From 2-02-FULL-66-14 sp964651335 (GTDB lineage Bacteria; Pseudomonadota; Gammaproteobacteria; Burkholderiales; SG8-39), in assembly GCA_964651335.1 (NCBI GenBank), contig CAZYVT010000012.1, positions 21,034-85,033 on the forward strand: a DNA stretch of 64,000 nt, read 5' to 3'. Under the pieces are notes generated by a model, which saw only the letters and a list, made by a program, of their open reading frames with translations, ran no database searches and was not told the origin of the DNA. The position numbers and the translations under genes were made by a program. Of the stretch, positions 8,260 to 17,866 are shown one piece after another (the stretch's first letter is position 1; each line of letters starts with the position of its first letter).

Positions 8260-9403
8260 CGAGCACGCGCAGCACGGCCTGTGCGGCGCGCTCGGCCGTG
8301 TTCTGCCGCAGCGTGGCGTGAATTTCGCGAAACTTCTGAATTTGCCGTTGCTGGAGCGCAGTGTCGCGCAGGAGACCGAGCAGTGCGGCAGCGAGCGCCG
8401 CGGGCGTCGCCTTGCCTTGGACGTATTCGGGCACCAGCAACTCGCCGGCGAGGATGTTGGGCATGCCGATGTAAGGCAGATAGGCCATGTGGCGCATCAA
8501 CATCCAGGAGATATGCGACTGGCGGTACGCGATCACCATCGGCGTCTTGAGCAGAGCCGACTCGAGTGTGGCGGTGCCACTTGCCACCAGTGCGAGGTCC
8601 GCCGAGGCGAGCGCTTCGTGTGAATGGCCGAACAAGAGCGTAAGCGGGAGGTCGGTACGCCGGTGCGCCCGCAGGGCCGCCTCGAACATGTCCCGCGTCT
8701 CGCGCGTTGCGGCGGGACAGACGAAATGCGTCTCCGCGATTTCCTGCCGAAAGCGATGCGCGGCGAGCAAGAAGGTCTCCGCCATGTAGTGCAACTCCGA
8801 GCGGCGACTGCCGGGAAGCAATGCGACGATCAGTTTGCCGGTCGGCAGCCGCAACTGCGCACGCGCTTCGGCCTTGTCGACCTCCATCGGGATCACGTCC
8901 GCGAGCGGATGCCCCACGTAAGTGACGGGCACGCCTAATCGCTCGTAAAGCGGCGGTTCGAAGGGAAACATGGCGAGCAAATGCGTTACCGAGCGCGCGA
9001 CCCGGTGGACGCGCCGGCGCCGCCAGGCCCATACCGACGGGCTGACATAGTGCACCACGGGAATTCCCGCATCCTTGAGCGTCCGCTCCAGGCCGAGATT
9101 GAACTCGGATGCATCCACGCCGATGAAAAGCGCCGGACGCTCGGCGAGAAAACGCTTCGCCAGCTGGTTGCGAATGCGCACGATCTTGCGGTAATGCCGC
9201 AACACCTCGGCGAAGCCGCGCACCGCGAGCTTCTCCATCGGATAGTGCGCATGAAAACCCTGCGCGAGCATTTTCGGCCCGCCGACTCCTTCGAACCGCA
9301 ATTCGGGCCGGCGTTGCCTGAGCGCCGCGATGAGGTGTGCCGCCAGCTGATCGCCCGAGGCTTCGCCAGCCACCATGCCGACGCGCTGGTTCGCCTTGGA
9401 CAC
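8249..9403 (-). CDS. lpxB: Lipid-A-disaccharide synthase
   Basis: LpxB (384 residues) joins UDP-2,3-diacylglucosamine and lipid X to form lipid A disaccharide at the inner membrane. RVGMVAGEASGDQLAAHL is the signature N-terminus, and FEGVGGPKM, YVSPSVWAWRRRR, PFEPPLYERLGVPVTYVGHP, LLPGSRRSEL and GTATLESAL are all present. The start is GTG at 9403. It follows lpxA after 4 bp and precedes rnhB with overlap, in the standard fabZ-lpxA-lpxB order. Confidence 0.97.
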   Translation of the reverse strand: MSKANQRVGMVAGEASGDQLAAHLIAALRQRRPELRFEGVGGPKMLAQGFHAHYPMEKLAVRGFAEVLRHYRKIVRIRNQLAKRFLAERPALFIGVDASEFNLGLERTLKDAGIPVVHYVSPSVWAWRRRRVHRVARSVTHLLAMFPFEPPLYERLGVPVTYVGHPLADVIPMEVDKAEARAQLRLPTGKLIVALLPGSRRSELHYMAETFLLAAHRFRQEIAETHFVCPAATRETRDMFEAALRAHRRTDLPLTLLFGHSHEALASADLALVASGTATLESALLKTPMVIAYRQSHISWMLMRHMAYLPYIGMPNILAGELLVPEYVQGKATPAALAAALLGLLRDTALQQRQIQKFREIHATLRQNTAERAAQAVLRVLDGV

Positions 9404-9407
9404 CGAC

Positions 9408-10178
9408 TTATCTGATGATGCCGCGCGTCGTTCGCGCCACGAATTCGAGCAGCACGCCCACTTCCGGGCAGGCCACGGCCTGGACTGTGAGCCGCTGCAG
9501 TGCCTCCTCGAGCCCGAGGCTGGACCGGTATAGCGTTCGATAGGCGCGCTTCAATTCGACAATCGTCGCATCGGAGAACCCGCGCCGCCGCAGCCCTTTC
9601 GTGTTGAGGCCGTAGGGCTTGGCCATATCGCCCGCGGCCATCACGTAGGGCGGCAGGTCGCGATCGAGAGCCGTACCCATCCTGGTAAAGCTGTGTGCGC
9701 CGACCCGAACGAATTGGTGCACCAGCGTATTGCCGCCGAAAATCACCCAGTCGTCAACGTGTACATGCCCCGCCAGCTGGCTCAGGTTGGCGAAGATCGC
9801 ATGGCTGCCGATCTGGCAGTCGTGCGCGAAATGCACGTACGCCATGATCCAGTTGTCGTCTCCGACCCGGGTCGTACCGGCGTCGAGCGCAGTCCCGCGA
9901 TTGATCGTCACGTATTCGCGAATCGTGTTCCCGTTGCCGATTTCCACCGCCGTCTCCTCGCCGGCATACTTCTTGTCCTGAGGCGGCGCCCCGATGGACA
10001 CAAACTGGAAAATACGGTTGTTACGCCCGATGCTCGTGCGCCCCTCGACCACGACATGGGGCCCGATCCAGGTCCCGTCCCCGACCGTTACGCCATCGCC
10101 AATGATCGAATAGGGGCCGACCGAAACGCCCGCCGCGAGTCGCGCTCCCGGCTGCACGATCGCGGTCGGGTGGATCAT
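9408..10178 (-). CDS. lpxA: UDP-N-acetylglucosamine acyltransferase
   Basis: LpxA (256 residues) catalyses the first step of lipid A synthesis, O-acylation of UDP-GlcNAc from hydroxyacyl-ACP. The left-handed beta-helix hexapeptide repeats begin at IHPTAIVQPGARL; the catalytic region reads IMAYVHFAHDCQIGSH, and the C-terminal helical domain begins near YGLNTKGLRRRGFS. The ATG at 10178 overlaps the fabZ stop (ATGA). An upstream extension in frame is antisense-like sequence inside fabZ and is rejected. Confidence 0.97.
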   Translation of the reverse strand: MIHPTAIVQPGARLAAGVSVGPYSIIGDGVTVGDGTWIGPHVVVEGRTSIGRNNRIFQFVSIGAPPQDKKYAGEETAVEIGNGNTIREYVTINRGTALDAGTTRVGDDNWIMAYVHFAHDCQIGSHAIFANLSQLAGHVHVDDWVIFGGNTLVHQFVRVGAHSFTRMGTALDRDLPPYVMAAGDMAKPYGLNTKGLRRRGFSDATIVELKRAYRTLYRSSLGLEEALQRLTVQAVACPEVGVLLEFVARTTRGIIR

Positions 10179-10633
10179 GGGCCGCTGCCAGGTGCCGGGC
10201 GCATGGTGCACAGGATCTCGGCCTCGGTCGCCACAGCGCCGTCCACGCGCGCGGTGCAGCCGAACTTCCACACCCCGCGCTTGCTGCCGAGGATGAGCAC
10301 CTCGATTACGAGCTGGTCGCCGGGCTTGACCGGGCGCTTGAAGCGCGCATGGTCGATGCCGGCGTAGTAGTACACCGTCTTGTCGTCCGGCTTCAGGCCC
10401 AGGGTGCGGAACACCAGGATGGCCGCAGCCTGCGCCATCGCCTCGAGGATCAGCACGCCGGGCATGATCGGAAGGCCCGGAAAGTGACCGGCAAAGCATG
10501 GCTCGTTCACCGAAACATTCTTCAGCGCCACGATCCGCTTGCCCGGCTCCAACTCGAGGACCCGATCCACCATCAGCATCGGGTAACGGTGCGGCAGGTG
10601 CCCGAGCACCTGATAGACATCCATTTCAGCCAT
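10175..10633 (-). CDS. fabZ: 3-hydroxyacyl-ACP dehydratase FabZ
   Basis: FabZ (152 residues) dehydrates 3-hydroxyacyl-ACP in fatty acid elongation and competes with LpxA for hydroxyacyl-ACP. The hot-dog fold signature is clear: LGHLPHRYPMLMVDRVLELE, then NEPCFAGHFPGLPIMPGVLILEAMAQ with the catalytic His and Glu. The start chosen (MAEMDVYQ, 10633) overlaps lpxD by 8 nt; MDVYQ at 10624 is an alternative start. Confidence 0.96.
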   Translation of the reverse strand: MAEMDVYQVLGHLPHRYPMLMVDRVLELEPGKRIVALKNVSVNEPCFAGHFPGLPIMPGVLILEAMAQAAAILVFRTLGLKPDDKTVYYYAGIDHARFKRPVKPGDQLVIEVLILGSKRGVWKFGCTARVDGAVATEAEILCTMRPAPGSGP

Positions 10634-11660
10634 GCCCGGTGTCCCTTTCCTGGAGGCGTTTTTCGAGCGCGCGCACGCGCTCGGCGAGCTCCGCAAGGTG
10701 CCGCACGTACGCAGTGTTGCGGGCCCAGGCCGCATGCTCGGCAGATGGAAACATGCCGGTATAGGTTCCCGGTTTGCGGATCGAGTGCGAGATCACCGTC
10801 GCGGCAGAGACAGTGACCCGGTCGCAGATGGACAGATGACCCAGGATGATTGCGGCGGCGCCGATCCGGCAGTGCGCGCCGATGTCGGTACTGCCTGCGA
10901 CCCCGACAAATCCGGCCATGGCGGTGTGGGCACCGACCCGGCAGTTGTGTCCGATCTGGATCTGGTTGTCGAGCTTGACGCCATCTTCGATCACGGTGTC
11001 GTCGATCGCACCGCGGTCGATCGTCGTGTTGGCGCCGACGTCCACATCATCGCCGATCACCACGCGGCCGATCTGCGGAATCCTGACCCAGCGTTCGTCC
11101 TCGTATGCGATGCCAAAGCCGTCTGCTCCGATGACGACACCGGAATGAACAATCGCACGCGCGCCGAGCCGGCAATCCGCGTAGACGACCACCGAGGGAT
11201 GAAGCCGGGAGTCCTCGCCGATCGTCACCCTCGGACCGACGTAGCATCCTGCCCCGATCCAGGTTCGCTCGCCGATCGCGGCGCCCTCATCCACGACGGC
11301 ACCGGCGTCGATGCGCGCGCTGGCCGCGACCTGCGCGCCCGTTGCAACCCTCGCCGCAGGATCCACACCCGGCACCACTGGCGCGGCGGCATTGAACAGT
11401 CCCGAGACGCGACCGAAATACGCGTAGGGATTGTCACACACGATCCTCGGCTTCGCAGTCAGCCCTTCGGCATCGGGCGCGACGATCACTGCAGCGGCGC
11501 GCGTCGCCGCCAGCCGACCGCGGTAGCTCGGGTTGGCGAAAAACGCGATCTGATCTTCGCCCGCGCGTTCGAGGGTGCCGACCTGGCGGATCAGTACGTG
11601 CGGGTCGCCCGCGATGCGGCCGCCGAAGCGCGAGGCGATTTCGGCGAGCGTGAACGCCAT
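10626..11660 (-). CDS. lpxD: UDP-3-O-acylglucosamine N-acyltransferase
   Basis: LpxD (344 residues) adds the second acyl chain to the glucosamine in lipid A synthesis. The N-terminal uridine-binding domain (TLAEIASRFGGRIAGDP, QIAFFANPSYRG) is followed by hexapeptide repeats; DGFGIAYEDERW, IGHNCRVGAHTAMAGFVGVAGS and a C-terminal helix ending RVRALEKRLQ are typical. It lies directly after skp with 1 bp between stop and start, and overlaps fabZ. Confidence 0.97.
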   Translation of the reverse strand: MAFTLAEIASRFGGRIAGDPHVLIRQVGTLERAGEDQIAFFANPSYRGRLAATRAAAVIVAPDAEGLTAKPRIVCDNPYAYFGRVSGLFNAAAPVVPGVDPAARVATGAQVAASARIDAGAVVDEGAAIGERTWIGAGCYVGPRVTIGEDSRLHPSVVVYADCRLGARAIVHSGVVIGADGFGIAYEDERWVRIPQIGRVVIGDDVDVGANTTIDRGAIDDTVIEDGVKLDNQIQIGHNCRVGAHTAMAGFVGVAGSTDIGAHCRIGAAAIILGHLSICDRVTVSAATVISHSIRKPGTYTGMFPSAEHAAWARNTAYVRHLAELAERVRALEKRLQERDTGHG

Positions 11661-11661
11661 G

Positions 11662-12192
11662 TCATCGCGCGGGAGGCTTGCCTTCCAGCGCCTTGATCAC
11701 CTTCTCCGTGAGATCGATGCGCGGATTCGCGTAGACCGCGTCCTGAAAGATGATGTCGTATTTCTCCTGCTCCGCGATCTGCCGAATCGCGCGATTCGCC
11801 TGCTCGAGGACCTGCGCCAGCTCCTCGTTCCGGCGCTGGTTGAGGTCTTCCTGGAACTCGCGCCGCCGGCGCTGAAAATCGCGGTCGAGCTCCGTCAGTT
11901 CACGTTCCTTGGTGCGGCGCTGGTTTTCGGTCATGGTCACCGCGTTCTTTTCCAGTTCCTCCTGCAACCGCTTGAGTTGATCGGCAATGCGCGAAACCTC
12001 CTGGTCGCGCTTGGTGAACTCGCCCTCGATTTTCTTTTGCGCGCGCTGAGCGGGGGCCGACTCGCGCATGATGCGCTCGGTGTTGACGAAGCCGAGCTTG
12101 CCTTCCCCCATCGCCGGCGCCGCCGGCACTGCCAGGACGGCCGCGGCTGCGATCGCGCGGACAATTTTCAGTCGCATAAGTCGGATCTTCAC
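11662..12192 (-). CDS. skp: Periplasmic chaperone Skp/OmpH
   Basis: Skp is a trimeric periplasmic chaperone that carries unfolded outer-membrane proteins to BamA, its upstream neighbour. The 176 residues start with a signal peptide (basic MKIRLMRLKIVR, hydrophobic core, cleavage likely after AMG or AAP-AMGE), then KLGFVNTERIMRESAP and a long charged coiled coil (about residues 45-125), and end in YDIIFQDAVYANPRIDLTEKVIKAL. MRLKIV (12177) is an alternative start that still leaves a signal peptide. Confidence 0.93.
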   Translation of the reverse strand: MKIRLMRLKIVRAIAAAAVLAVPAAPAMGEGKLGFVNTERIMRESAPAQRAQKKIEGEFTKRDQEVSRIADQLKRLQEELEKNAVTMTENQRRTKERELTELDRDFQRRRREFQEDLNQRRNEELAQVLEQANRAIRQIAEQEKYDIIFQDAVYANPRIDLTEKVIKALEGKPPAR

Positions 12193-12194
12193 TG

Positions 12195-14468
12195 TCAGAA
12201 CGCGGTGCCAAAAGTGAATTGTAACCTCTGCACCCGGTCAATCCCCTTCCTTTCATTGAACGGTTGCGCCAACGAAAGCTTGAGCGGGCCGAACGGCGAG
12301 GTCCAGGAAAGCCCGATGCCGGCCGCATAACGCATCTCCGAGATCGACCATTTCTCGGCTGCACCGAACACCTGCCCCGCATCGATGAACGCTGCGAGGC
12401 GCAGCGACTTGTCCTGGGTCGCGCCCGGGACCGGGAACTGCACTTCCGCGCTGCCGACCATCTTGCGGGTTCCACCGAGCGAATTCCCGTCCGCGTCGCG
12501 CGGGCCGAGTGAAAACGGCCGGTAACCGCGAACCGATCCCGGTCCGCCCACGTAGTAGTTCTTGAAAAACGGAACCGACTTGTTGCCCAGGCCGTGCGTA
12601 AAACCGACTTCGCCATTGAGGGCGAGCGTGAAGACCCGGGTCAACGGGCGGAACCACTGGTACTGGACATTGAGGCGGTAGTACTGCAGGTCACCGCCGG
12701 CGAGCTCCACCGAAGTCCTTGCCAGCGTGCCTTTGGTCGTCTGGATCGCACTGTCGCGCGTATCCTGCCCCAGGCCAACCGTGGCGGCGCCGTAGGCATA
12801 TCGGCTGCCGAACTGGTTCACGAAATTGAGGTAGCTCAGCGGGCTATTGGTGAAGGTCTGCAGATCAACGCTCTCCGCGTTGACTCCGAAGCTGATGCTG
12901 TCGGTCTCGGAAATCGGATAACCGAACCGGATGCCCCCGCCCAGAGTCTTCGTGACGTAGGCCCCCACCGAGAGGGACGAAGCATCCGTGTCGCGCTTGT
13001 AGACGTCGAACCCCTGGCTCACGCCGTCCACGGTGTAGTACGGATTGAGATACGAAAGCGCGTAGACCTGATTGACCTTGCCGCTGTTGACATTGACCGA
13101 AATCGACTTGCCGCTGCCGAACACGTTTTGCTGGGAAACCGAACCGGAAACGACCAGCTTGTCCACGGACGAAAACCCGGCTCCCAGAAGCAGCGCCCCG
13201 GTCGGCTTTTCCTCGACTGTGAAGTTGACGTCGACCTGGTCCGGGCTGGCGGCGACCGGAGCGGTCTCCACGCTGACGTCCTTGAAGTACTGTGTGCGGT
13301 CGATCCGTTGCTTCGAGACCTGGATCCTGGAGGTGTCGTAAAAAGCGCCCTCCAACTGCCGCATCTCGCGCCGGACAACCTCGTCCCGGGTCCTCGTGTT
13401 ACCGCCGATGTTGATGCGCCGTACATAGACGCGACGCCCGGGGTCGACCACGATCGTGAACGCGACCGTGCGCTTCTCCTTGTCGAGCCTGGGCACCGGA
13501 TTGGCGTTGGCGAATGCATACCCCTCATTCCCCAGACGGTCGTTGATCGCCTTCACGCTCTCGATGAGCTTCTCGCGAGAATACACGTCTCCCGGATTCA
13601 CCTTGATCAGCCTCTCGAGCTGCTCCTTCGGCACCAGTGTCTGTCCGGTGAGCAGAATCTCCGAGACCGTGTACTTCTCCCCTTCGGTGACATTGACCGT
13701 GATGTAGATGTCGAGTTTGTCGGGCGTGATCGATACCTGGGTCGAGTCGATGTTGAAGTCGAGATAGCCCTGGTTGAGGTAATGCGAGCGCAGCGCCTCG
13801 AGGTCCGCCGAAAGCTTCTGCCGCGAGTACTGGTCATGCTTCGTGTACCACGTCAGCCAGCCCGGCGTGCGCAGCGTAAACAGTTCGAGCAGCTCCTTCT
13901 CGCCGATTGCCTGGGCGCCGACGATGTTGATCGAGCGGATCTTCGCCACGTCGCCCTCGACCACCGTGAAATTGATGCCCACGCGGTTGCGTTCCAGCGG
14001 CGTCACCGTGGTCTGCACTTCCGCGGCGTACCGGCCGCGGGAAAGGTACTGCCGCTTCAGTTCCTGCTCGGCATTGTCGAGGACGGAACGATCGAAGACC
14101 CGCCCTTCGGCGATCCCCATCTCGCGCAAGACCTTGCGCAGCGTGTCGCCATCGAATTCCTTGACCCCGGAGAAATCGACCTGCGCAATGGCCGGACGTT
14201 CTTCGACCAGTACGACCAGCACGTCGTTTTGCACCTCGAGTCGCACATCCTTGAAAAAGCCGGTCGCGAACAGCGCCCGCAGCGCCTGCTGCGCCTTTTC
14301 CTCGGTCATGGTTTCGCCGACCTTGACCGGCAGGTAGCTGAACACGGTTCCGGGTTCCGTGCGCTGCAGGCCCTCGACACGGATGTCGCGAACCACAAAC
14401 GGCTTGAAAGTCTGTGCCCAGGCGCCCGCGGCGGCAATCAGGCAGAACACGAACGCAAGCAGGCGCAT
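12195..14468 (-). CDS. bamA: Outer membrane assembly factor BamA
   Basis: BamA (757 residues) is the central beta-barrel insertase for outer-membrane proteins. A signal peptide ends at about residue 19 (AAAGAWAQ). Five POTRA domains follow (first at FVVRDIRVEGLQRTEPGTV), then a 16-strand barrel with the conserved loop-6 motif SVRGYRPFSLGPRD near residue 645 and a terminal aromatic signature ending FTFGTAF. It lies between rseP and skp, the classic rseP-bamA-skp order. Confidence 0.98.
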   Translation of the reverse strand: MRLLAFVFCLIAAAGAWAQTFKPFVVRDIRVEGLQRTEPGTVFSYLPVKVGETMTEEKAQQALRALFATGFFKDVRLEVQNDVLVVLVEERPAIAQVDFSGVKEFDGDTLRKVLREMGIAEGRVFDRSVLDNAEQELKRQYLSRGRYAAEVQTTVTPLERNRVGINFTVVEGDVAKIRSINIVGAQAIGEKELLELFTLRTPGWLTWYTKHDQYSRQKLSADLEALRSHYLNQGYLDFNIDSTQVSITPDKLDIYITVNVTEGEKYTVSEILLTGQTLVPKEQLERLIKVNPGDVYSREKLIESVKAINDRLGNEGYAFANANPVPRLDKEKRTVAFTIVVDPGRRVYVRRINIGGNTRTRDEVVRREMRQLEGAFYDTSRIQVSKQRIDRTQYFKDVSVETAPVAASPDQVDVNFTVEEKPTGALLLGAGFSSVDKLVVSGSVSQQNVFGSGKSISVNVNSGKVNQVYALSYLNPYYTVDGVSQGFDVYKRDTDASSLSVGAYVTKTLGGGIRFGYPISETDSISFGVNAESVDLQTFTNSPLSYLNFVNQFGSRYAYGAATVGLGQDTRDSAIQTTKGTLARTSVELAGGDLQYYRLNVQYQWFRPLTRVFTLALNGEVGFTHGLGNKSVPFFKNYYVGGPGSVRGYRPFSLGPRDADGNSLGGTRKMVGSAEVQFPVPGATQDKSLRLAAFIDAGQVFGAAEKWSISEMRYAAGIGLSWTSPFGPLKLSLAQPFNERKGIDRVQRLQFTFGTAF

Positions 14469-14471
14469 TGA

Positions 14472-15836
14472 TCAGCCGGAGAACAGACGGTTCAGGTCGT
14501 TGTAAAAGGCGAAGGCCATCATGAACAGCAGCAGCGCGAGGCCCACGCGCTGTCCCAGCTCCATCGCTCGCTCGGACACGGGGCTGCCTCTTATTATTTC
14601 CACCGCATAATACATCAAGTGCCCGCCGTCGAGCAGCGGAATCGGGAGCAGATTGAGCACCGCAAGACTGACGCTGATCAAAGCGAGGAAGGTTGCATAG
14701 GAGAGCCACCCCATCTGCGCCGATTGACCCGCGTAATCGGCAATCGTGACGGGTCCCGACAGGTGTTTCCAGGAGACCTCGCCAAGCAACATCTTGCCGA
14801 GCATCTTGAGGCTGAACAGCGCGATGTCGGCCGTTTTCTCGCAAGACTTGGCGATCGCCTCCAGCGGACCGTACCGTACCCGCACCAGGATCCGTTCGGC
14901 GTGCGCCTGCGGAACCAGAGGCGCTGCGCCGATCCTGCCGATCTGCAGCCCGTTCGCCGTCGCCGCCTCCGGAACCACTTCCAGCGTGAGCCGTTCGCCG
15001 CCGCGGTCGATCACGACGTGCAGCGGCGTGCCGGGCCGCTCCCGGATCACGCGTACCAAGTCATCCCAGTTCGCGACTGTCCGGCCGCCCATCTGCCGGA
15101 CGCGATCCCCCGCCCGCAGCCCCGCGCGCTCGGCCGGACTGCCCGGGACGATCGTGCCAAACACCGGTTCCAGCGGCGGGCGGTAGAGGCGAAGACCGAT
15201 CCGCTCGAGCGCGTCGCCTTCGAAATCCGCTGCGGGAAATGCAGTGAGATCGAGCTTCAGCTGCGCGATTGCCTGCCGCTCGCTGATCACTTCGAGGGCG
15301 AGCGACTCGCGCTGCAGCGCGCCCTGGAGTACGCGCCAGCGCAGTTCCTGCCAGGTCTCGACGGGCTGGCCGCCGATCGAACGCACGGTGTCGCCGGCGC
15401 GCAGGCCGGCAGTGTGCGCGAGTGTGCCCGCGGGTGGCTCGGCGAGCACGGGGCGGGCTTCCGGCAAGCCGTACAGGAAGAGCCCCGCATACACCGCGAT
15501 CGCGAAGAGGAAATTGAAAGCCGGTCCCGATGCAACGATGAAAACACGCCGCCAAACGCCTTGTCGGTTGAACGCCCGCGCACGTTCATGAGCCTCGACC
15601 GGGCCTTCACGCTCATCGAGCATCTTCACATATCCACCGAACGGCACCACCGCGATGGTCCACTCCGTTGCATCGGGGCTCCGCCGCCAGCTGAGGATCG
15701 GACGACCGAAACCGACCGAAAAGCGCAGGATCCTGACGTTGCAGAGCCGGGCAGCGAGGTAGTGACCGTATTCGTGGACCACGATCAACACGCAGAGCGC
15801 CGCCACGAACGCCGCGATCGTCTGCAGCAGGCTCAT
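14472..15836 (-). CDS. rseP: Site-2 protease RseP
   Basis: RseP (454 residues) is an inner-membrane zinc metalloprotease that cleaves anti-sigma factor RseA in the envelope stress response and removes signal-peptide remnants. The active site HEYGH is at 21-25 in the first membrane segment; two PDZ domains occupy roughly 115-205 and 215-295; the third metal ligand is in LLPIPLLDGGHLMYY near the C-terminus. Its start ATG overlaps the dxr stop (ATGA). Confidence 0.97.
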   Translation of the reverse strand: MSLLQTIAAFVAALCVLIVVHEYGHYLAARLCNVRILRFSVGFGRPILSWRRSPDATEWTIAVVPFGGYVKMLDEREGPVEAHERARAFNRQGVWRRVFIVASGPAFNFLFAIAVYAGLFLYGLPEARPVLAEPPAGTLAHTAGLRAGDTVRSIGGQPVETWQELRWRVLQGALQRESLALEVISERQAIAQLKLDLTAFPAADFEGDALERIGLRLYRPPLEPVFGTIVPGSPAERAGLRAGDRVRQMGGRTVANWDDLVRVIRERPGTPLHVVIDRGGERLTLEVVPEAATANGLQIGRIGAAPLVPQAHAERILVRVRYGPLEAIAKSCEKTADIALFSLKMLGKMLLGEVSWKHLSGPVTIADYAGQSAQMGWLSYATFLALISVSLAVLNLLPIPLLDGGHLMYYAVEIIRGSPVSERAMELGQRVGLALLLFMMAFAFYNDLNRLFSG

Positions 15837-17047
15837 GCCGCCCGGCCCATGAGATCAGTGACGCACGCGGCGGCGGCGCGGCGCGCGCGCCGATCCGCAT
15901 CCAGCACCGCCTCAAGCGTGTCGCTGGAACCTCCGAGGACCCCTTGCATGGTCTCCTCGATGACGCGAGGGATCGCCGTAAAGCGCAGCTTTCCGCCGAG
16001 AAACGATTCGACCGCGATCTCGTTCACCGCATTCAGAATCGCAGGAACGGTGCCGCCAGCACGGAGTGCGGCGTAGGCGAAGCGCAGACACGGGAAACGC
16101 CGAAGATCGGGATGCTGGAACGCCAGCTGACCGACCGACCCCAGGTCCAGCGGACGCACCCCGGATTCGATGCGCTCGGGAAACCCCAGTGCGTGGGCAA
16201 TCGGCACCCGCATGTCGGGGTTGGATAATTGTGCGATGACCGATCCGTCCACGTATTCGACCAGCGAATGAACGATGCTCTGAGGATGAATCAGCACCTC
16301 GATGCGCTCGGCCGGCAAATCGAACAACCAGTGCGCCTCGATGACCTCGAGCCCCTTGTTCATCATGGTGGCAGAGTCGACCGAGATCTTGCGACCCATC
16401 ACCCAGTTCGGATGCGCACACGCCTGGTCGGGCGTAACCAGGTCGAGTTGCTCGATCGGGGTGGTGCGGAAAGGCCCTCCCGACGCGGTGAGAATCACGC
16501 GCCTGATTGCGGTAAGCGGCGGAACACCAGTTCCAGGCTGCGGCAAGCACTGGAATACGGCATTGTGTTCGCTGTCAATCGGCAGCAGCAACGCTCCGGA
16601 CTTGCGCACCGCTGCCATGAACAGCGCCCCTGCCATCACCAGGGCCTCCTTGTTGGCGAGCAACACGCGCTTGCCTGCTCTCGCCGCGGCGATGGCCGGC
16701 CCCAGTCCGATCGCACCCACAATGGCCGCCAGCACGGTGTCGCAGTCCGGATGCGTGGCGATGTCCTCCAGCGCCCTCGCGCCGAACCGCAACTCGCATC
16801 CAGCGTCGTCGGCAAAGCGGCGGCGCAATGCCGTATCCTCGTCGAGCCCGGACAGGACCGCATGCCGCGGCCGGTGTCGCCGGCACAGTTCGAGCAGCGC
16901 GTCCGCCGAGGTGCGCGCACTGAGTGCAATCACGCGGTAACGATCGGGGTGCCTGGCGACGACGTCCAGGGTGCTCGTGCCGATCGAACCCGTCGCCCCG
17001 AGCAGCGTAATCCCGCAGGCGCGTGACGCGGGACGGGTCTGGCTCAT
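15833..17047 (-). CDS. dxr: 1-deoxy-D-xylulose 5-phosphate reductoisomerase
   Basis: Dxr (404 residues) makes MEP in the non-mevalonate isoprenoid pathway using NADPH. The start MSQTRPASRACGITLLGATGSIGTSTLDVV places the Rossmann GATGSIG at about 18-24. LLANKEALVMAG, LPIDSEHNAVFQCL, ILTASGGPFR, HPNWVMGRKISVDSATMMNKGLEVIEAHWLF and NPDMRVPIAHAL are signature blocks. Its start overlaps the cdsA stop by 4 nt. Its product feeds undecaprenyl phosphate made by UppS, encoded two genes upstream. Confidence 0.97.
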   Translation of the reverse strand: MSQTRPASRACGITLLGATGSIGTSTLDVVARHPDRYRVIALSARTSADALLELCRRHRPRHAVLSGLDEDTALRRRFADDAGCELRFGARALEDIATHPDCDTVLAAIVGAIGLGPAIAAARAGKRVLLANKEALVMAGALFMAAVRKSGALLLPIDSEHNAVFQCLPQPGTGVPPLTAIRRVILTASGGPFRTTPIEQLDLVTPDQACAHPNWVMGRKISVDSATMMNKGLEVIEAHWLFDLPAERIEVLIHPQSIVHSLVEYVDGSVIAQLSNPDMRVPIAHALGFPERIESGVRPLDLGSVGQLAFQHPDLRRFPCLRFAYAALRAGGTVPAILNAVNEIAVESFLGGKLRFTAIPRVIEETMQGVLGGSSDTLEAVLDADRRARRAAAACVTDLMGRAA

Positions 17048-17862
17048 CTCGCGCCCAATGTTGCGATCAACAGCGCCCCAACGGGAAGCGCAGCAGTGGC
17101 GCTGTCGATGCGGTCCAGCACTCCACCGTGCCCCGGAAGCAGGGTGCCGCTGTCCTTGACGCCCGCTTGGCGCTTGACCGCAGACTCGAACAGGTCGCCC
17201 AGGATGCCCGAGGCGCATAGAACCGCGGCCCCGACGACATAAGGGATCCAAATCATGCCTGTTACATGTGCGCCAACGCCCGGCATCGATAGCGCGAGGA
17301 TGATAGCGTATGCAAGGCTCGCGAGAATCGCTCCAGCTACGCCCTCCCAGGTCTTTCCAGGGCTGACCGCCGGTGCCAGCTTACGTCGGCCGAAGGCCCG
17401 TCCCGCGAGGTAGGCCGCCGTATCCGAAGTCCAGACCAGCCCGAGAATGGCAAGCAGACGCCCCGGGTCCAGCGTAATCATCGCCAGCCCAGCCGGCAAC
17501 AGCACCGCGAGTCCCGCGGGCGGCAGCATCCTACGCGAGGAAACTGACATTCCGCGTGCGAGCCACACAGGCACTGCCGCTCCCCAGAACACCAGCGCGC
17601 CGATCAGGACCGCGAGCACCGGCAGGTCCAAAATGCCAACCGGCCACGACCACCAGCTCACGGCCGCATACAGCGCGATGCACCCGGCGGAGTACGAAAC
17701 CGCGCCCCATGTGCTCAGCCCGGCGAGTGCGCCCCATTCCCGCGCCGCGTACGCAACGATCGCGCCAACCAGAACCGCAAACGGCGCGCGATCCAGGAAC
17801 AGCAGCGTTGCGACAAAAACCGCGAGCAGTGCCGCCGCGGTCAGGGTGCGAATTGCAAACAA
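17044..17862 (-). CDS. cdsA: Phosphatidate cytidylyltransferase
   Basis: CdsA makes CDP-diacylglycerol from phosphatidate and CTP. The protein is a multi-pass membrane protein with about eight hydrophobic segments and the C-terminal family signature KRQAGVKDSGTLLPGHGGVLDRIDS; SPGKTWEGVAG is also conserved. No ATG or GTG lies near the expected N-terminus. I use the TTG at 17862 (LFAIRTLTAAALL), which gives 272 residues and begins 4 bp after the uppS stop. The longer open frame inside uppS is not CdsA-like. Confidence 0.93.
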   Translation of the reverse strand: MFAIRTLTAAALLAVFVATLLFLDRAPFAVLVGAIVAYAAREWGALAGLSTWGAVSYSAGCIALYAAVSWWSWPVGILDLPVLAVLIGALVFWGAAVPVWLARGMSVSSRRMLPPAGLAVLLPAGLAMITLDPGRLLAILGLVWTSDTAAYLAGRAFGRRKLAPAVSPGKTWEGVAGAILASLAYAIILALSMPGVGAHVTGMIWIPYVVGAAVLCASGILGDLFESAVKRQAGVKDSGTLLPGHGGVLDRIDSATAALPVGALLIATLGAR

Positions 17863-17866
17863 GCGC

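Noticed and set aside
12594..14471. A 625-residue plus-strand frame
   Set aside because: Antisense to bamA, with no recognisable domain.
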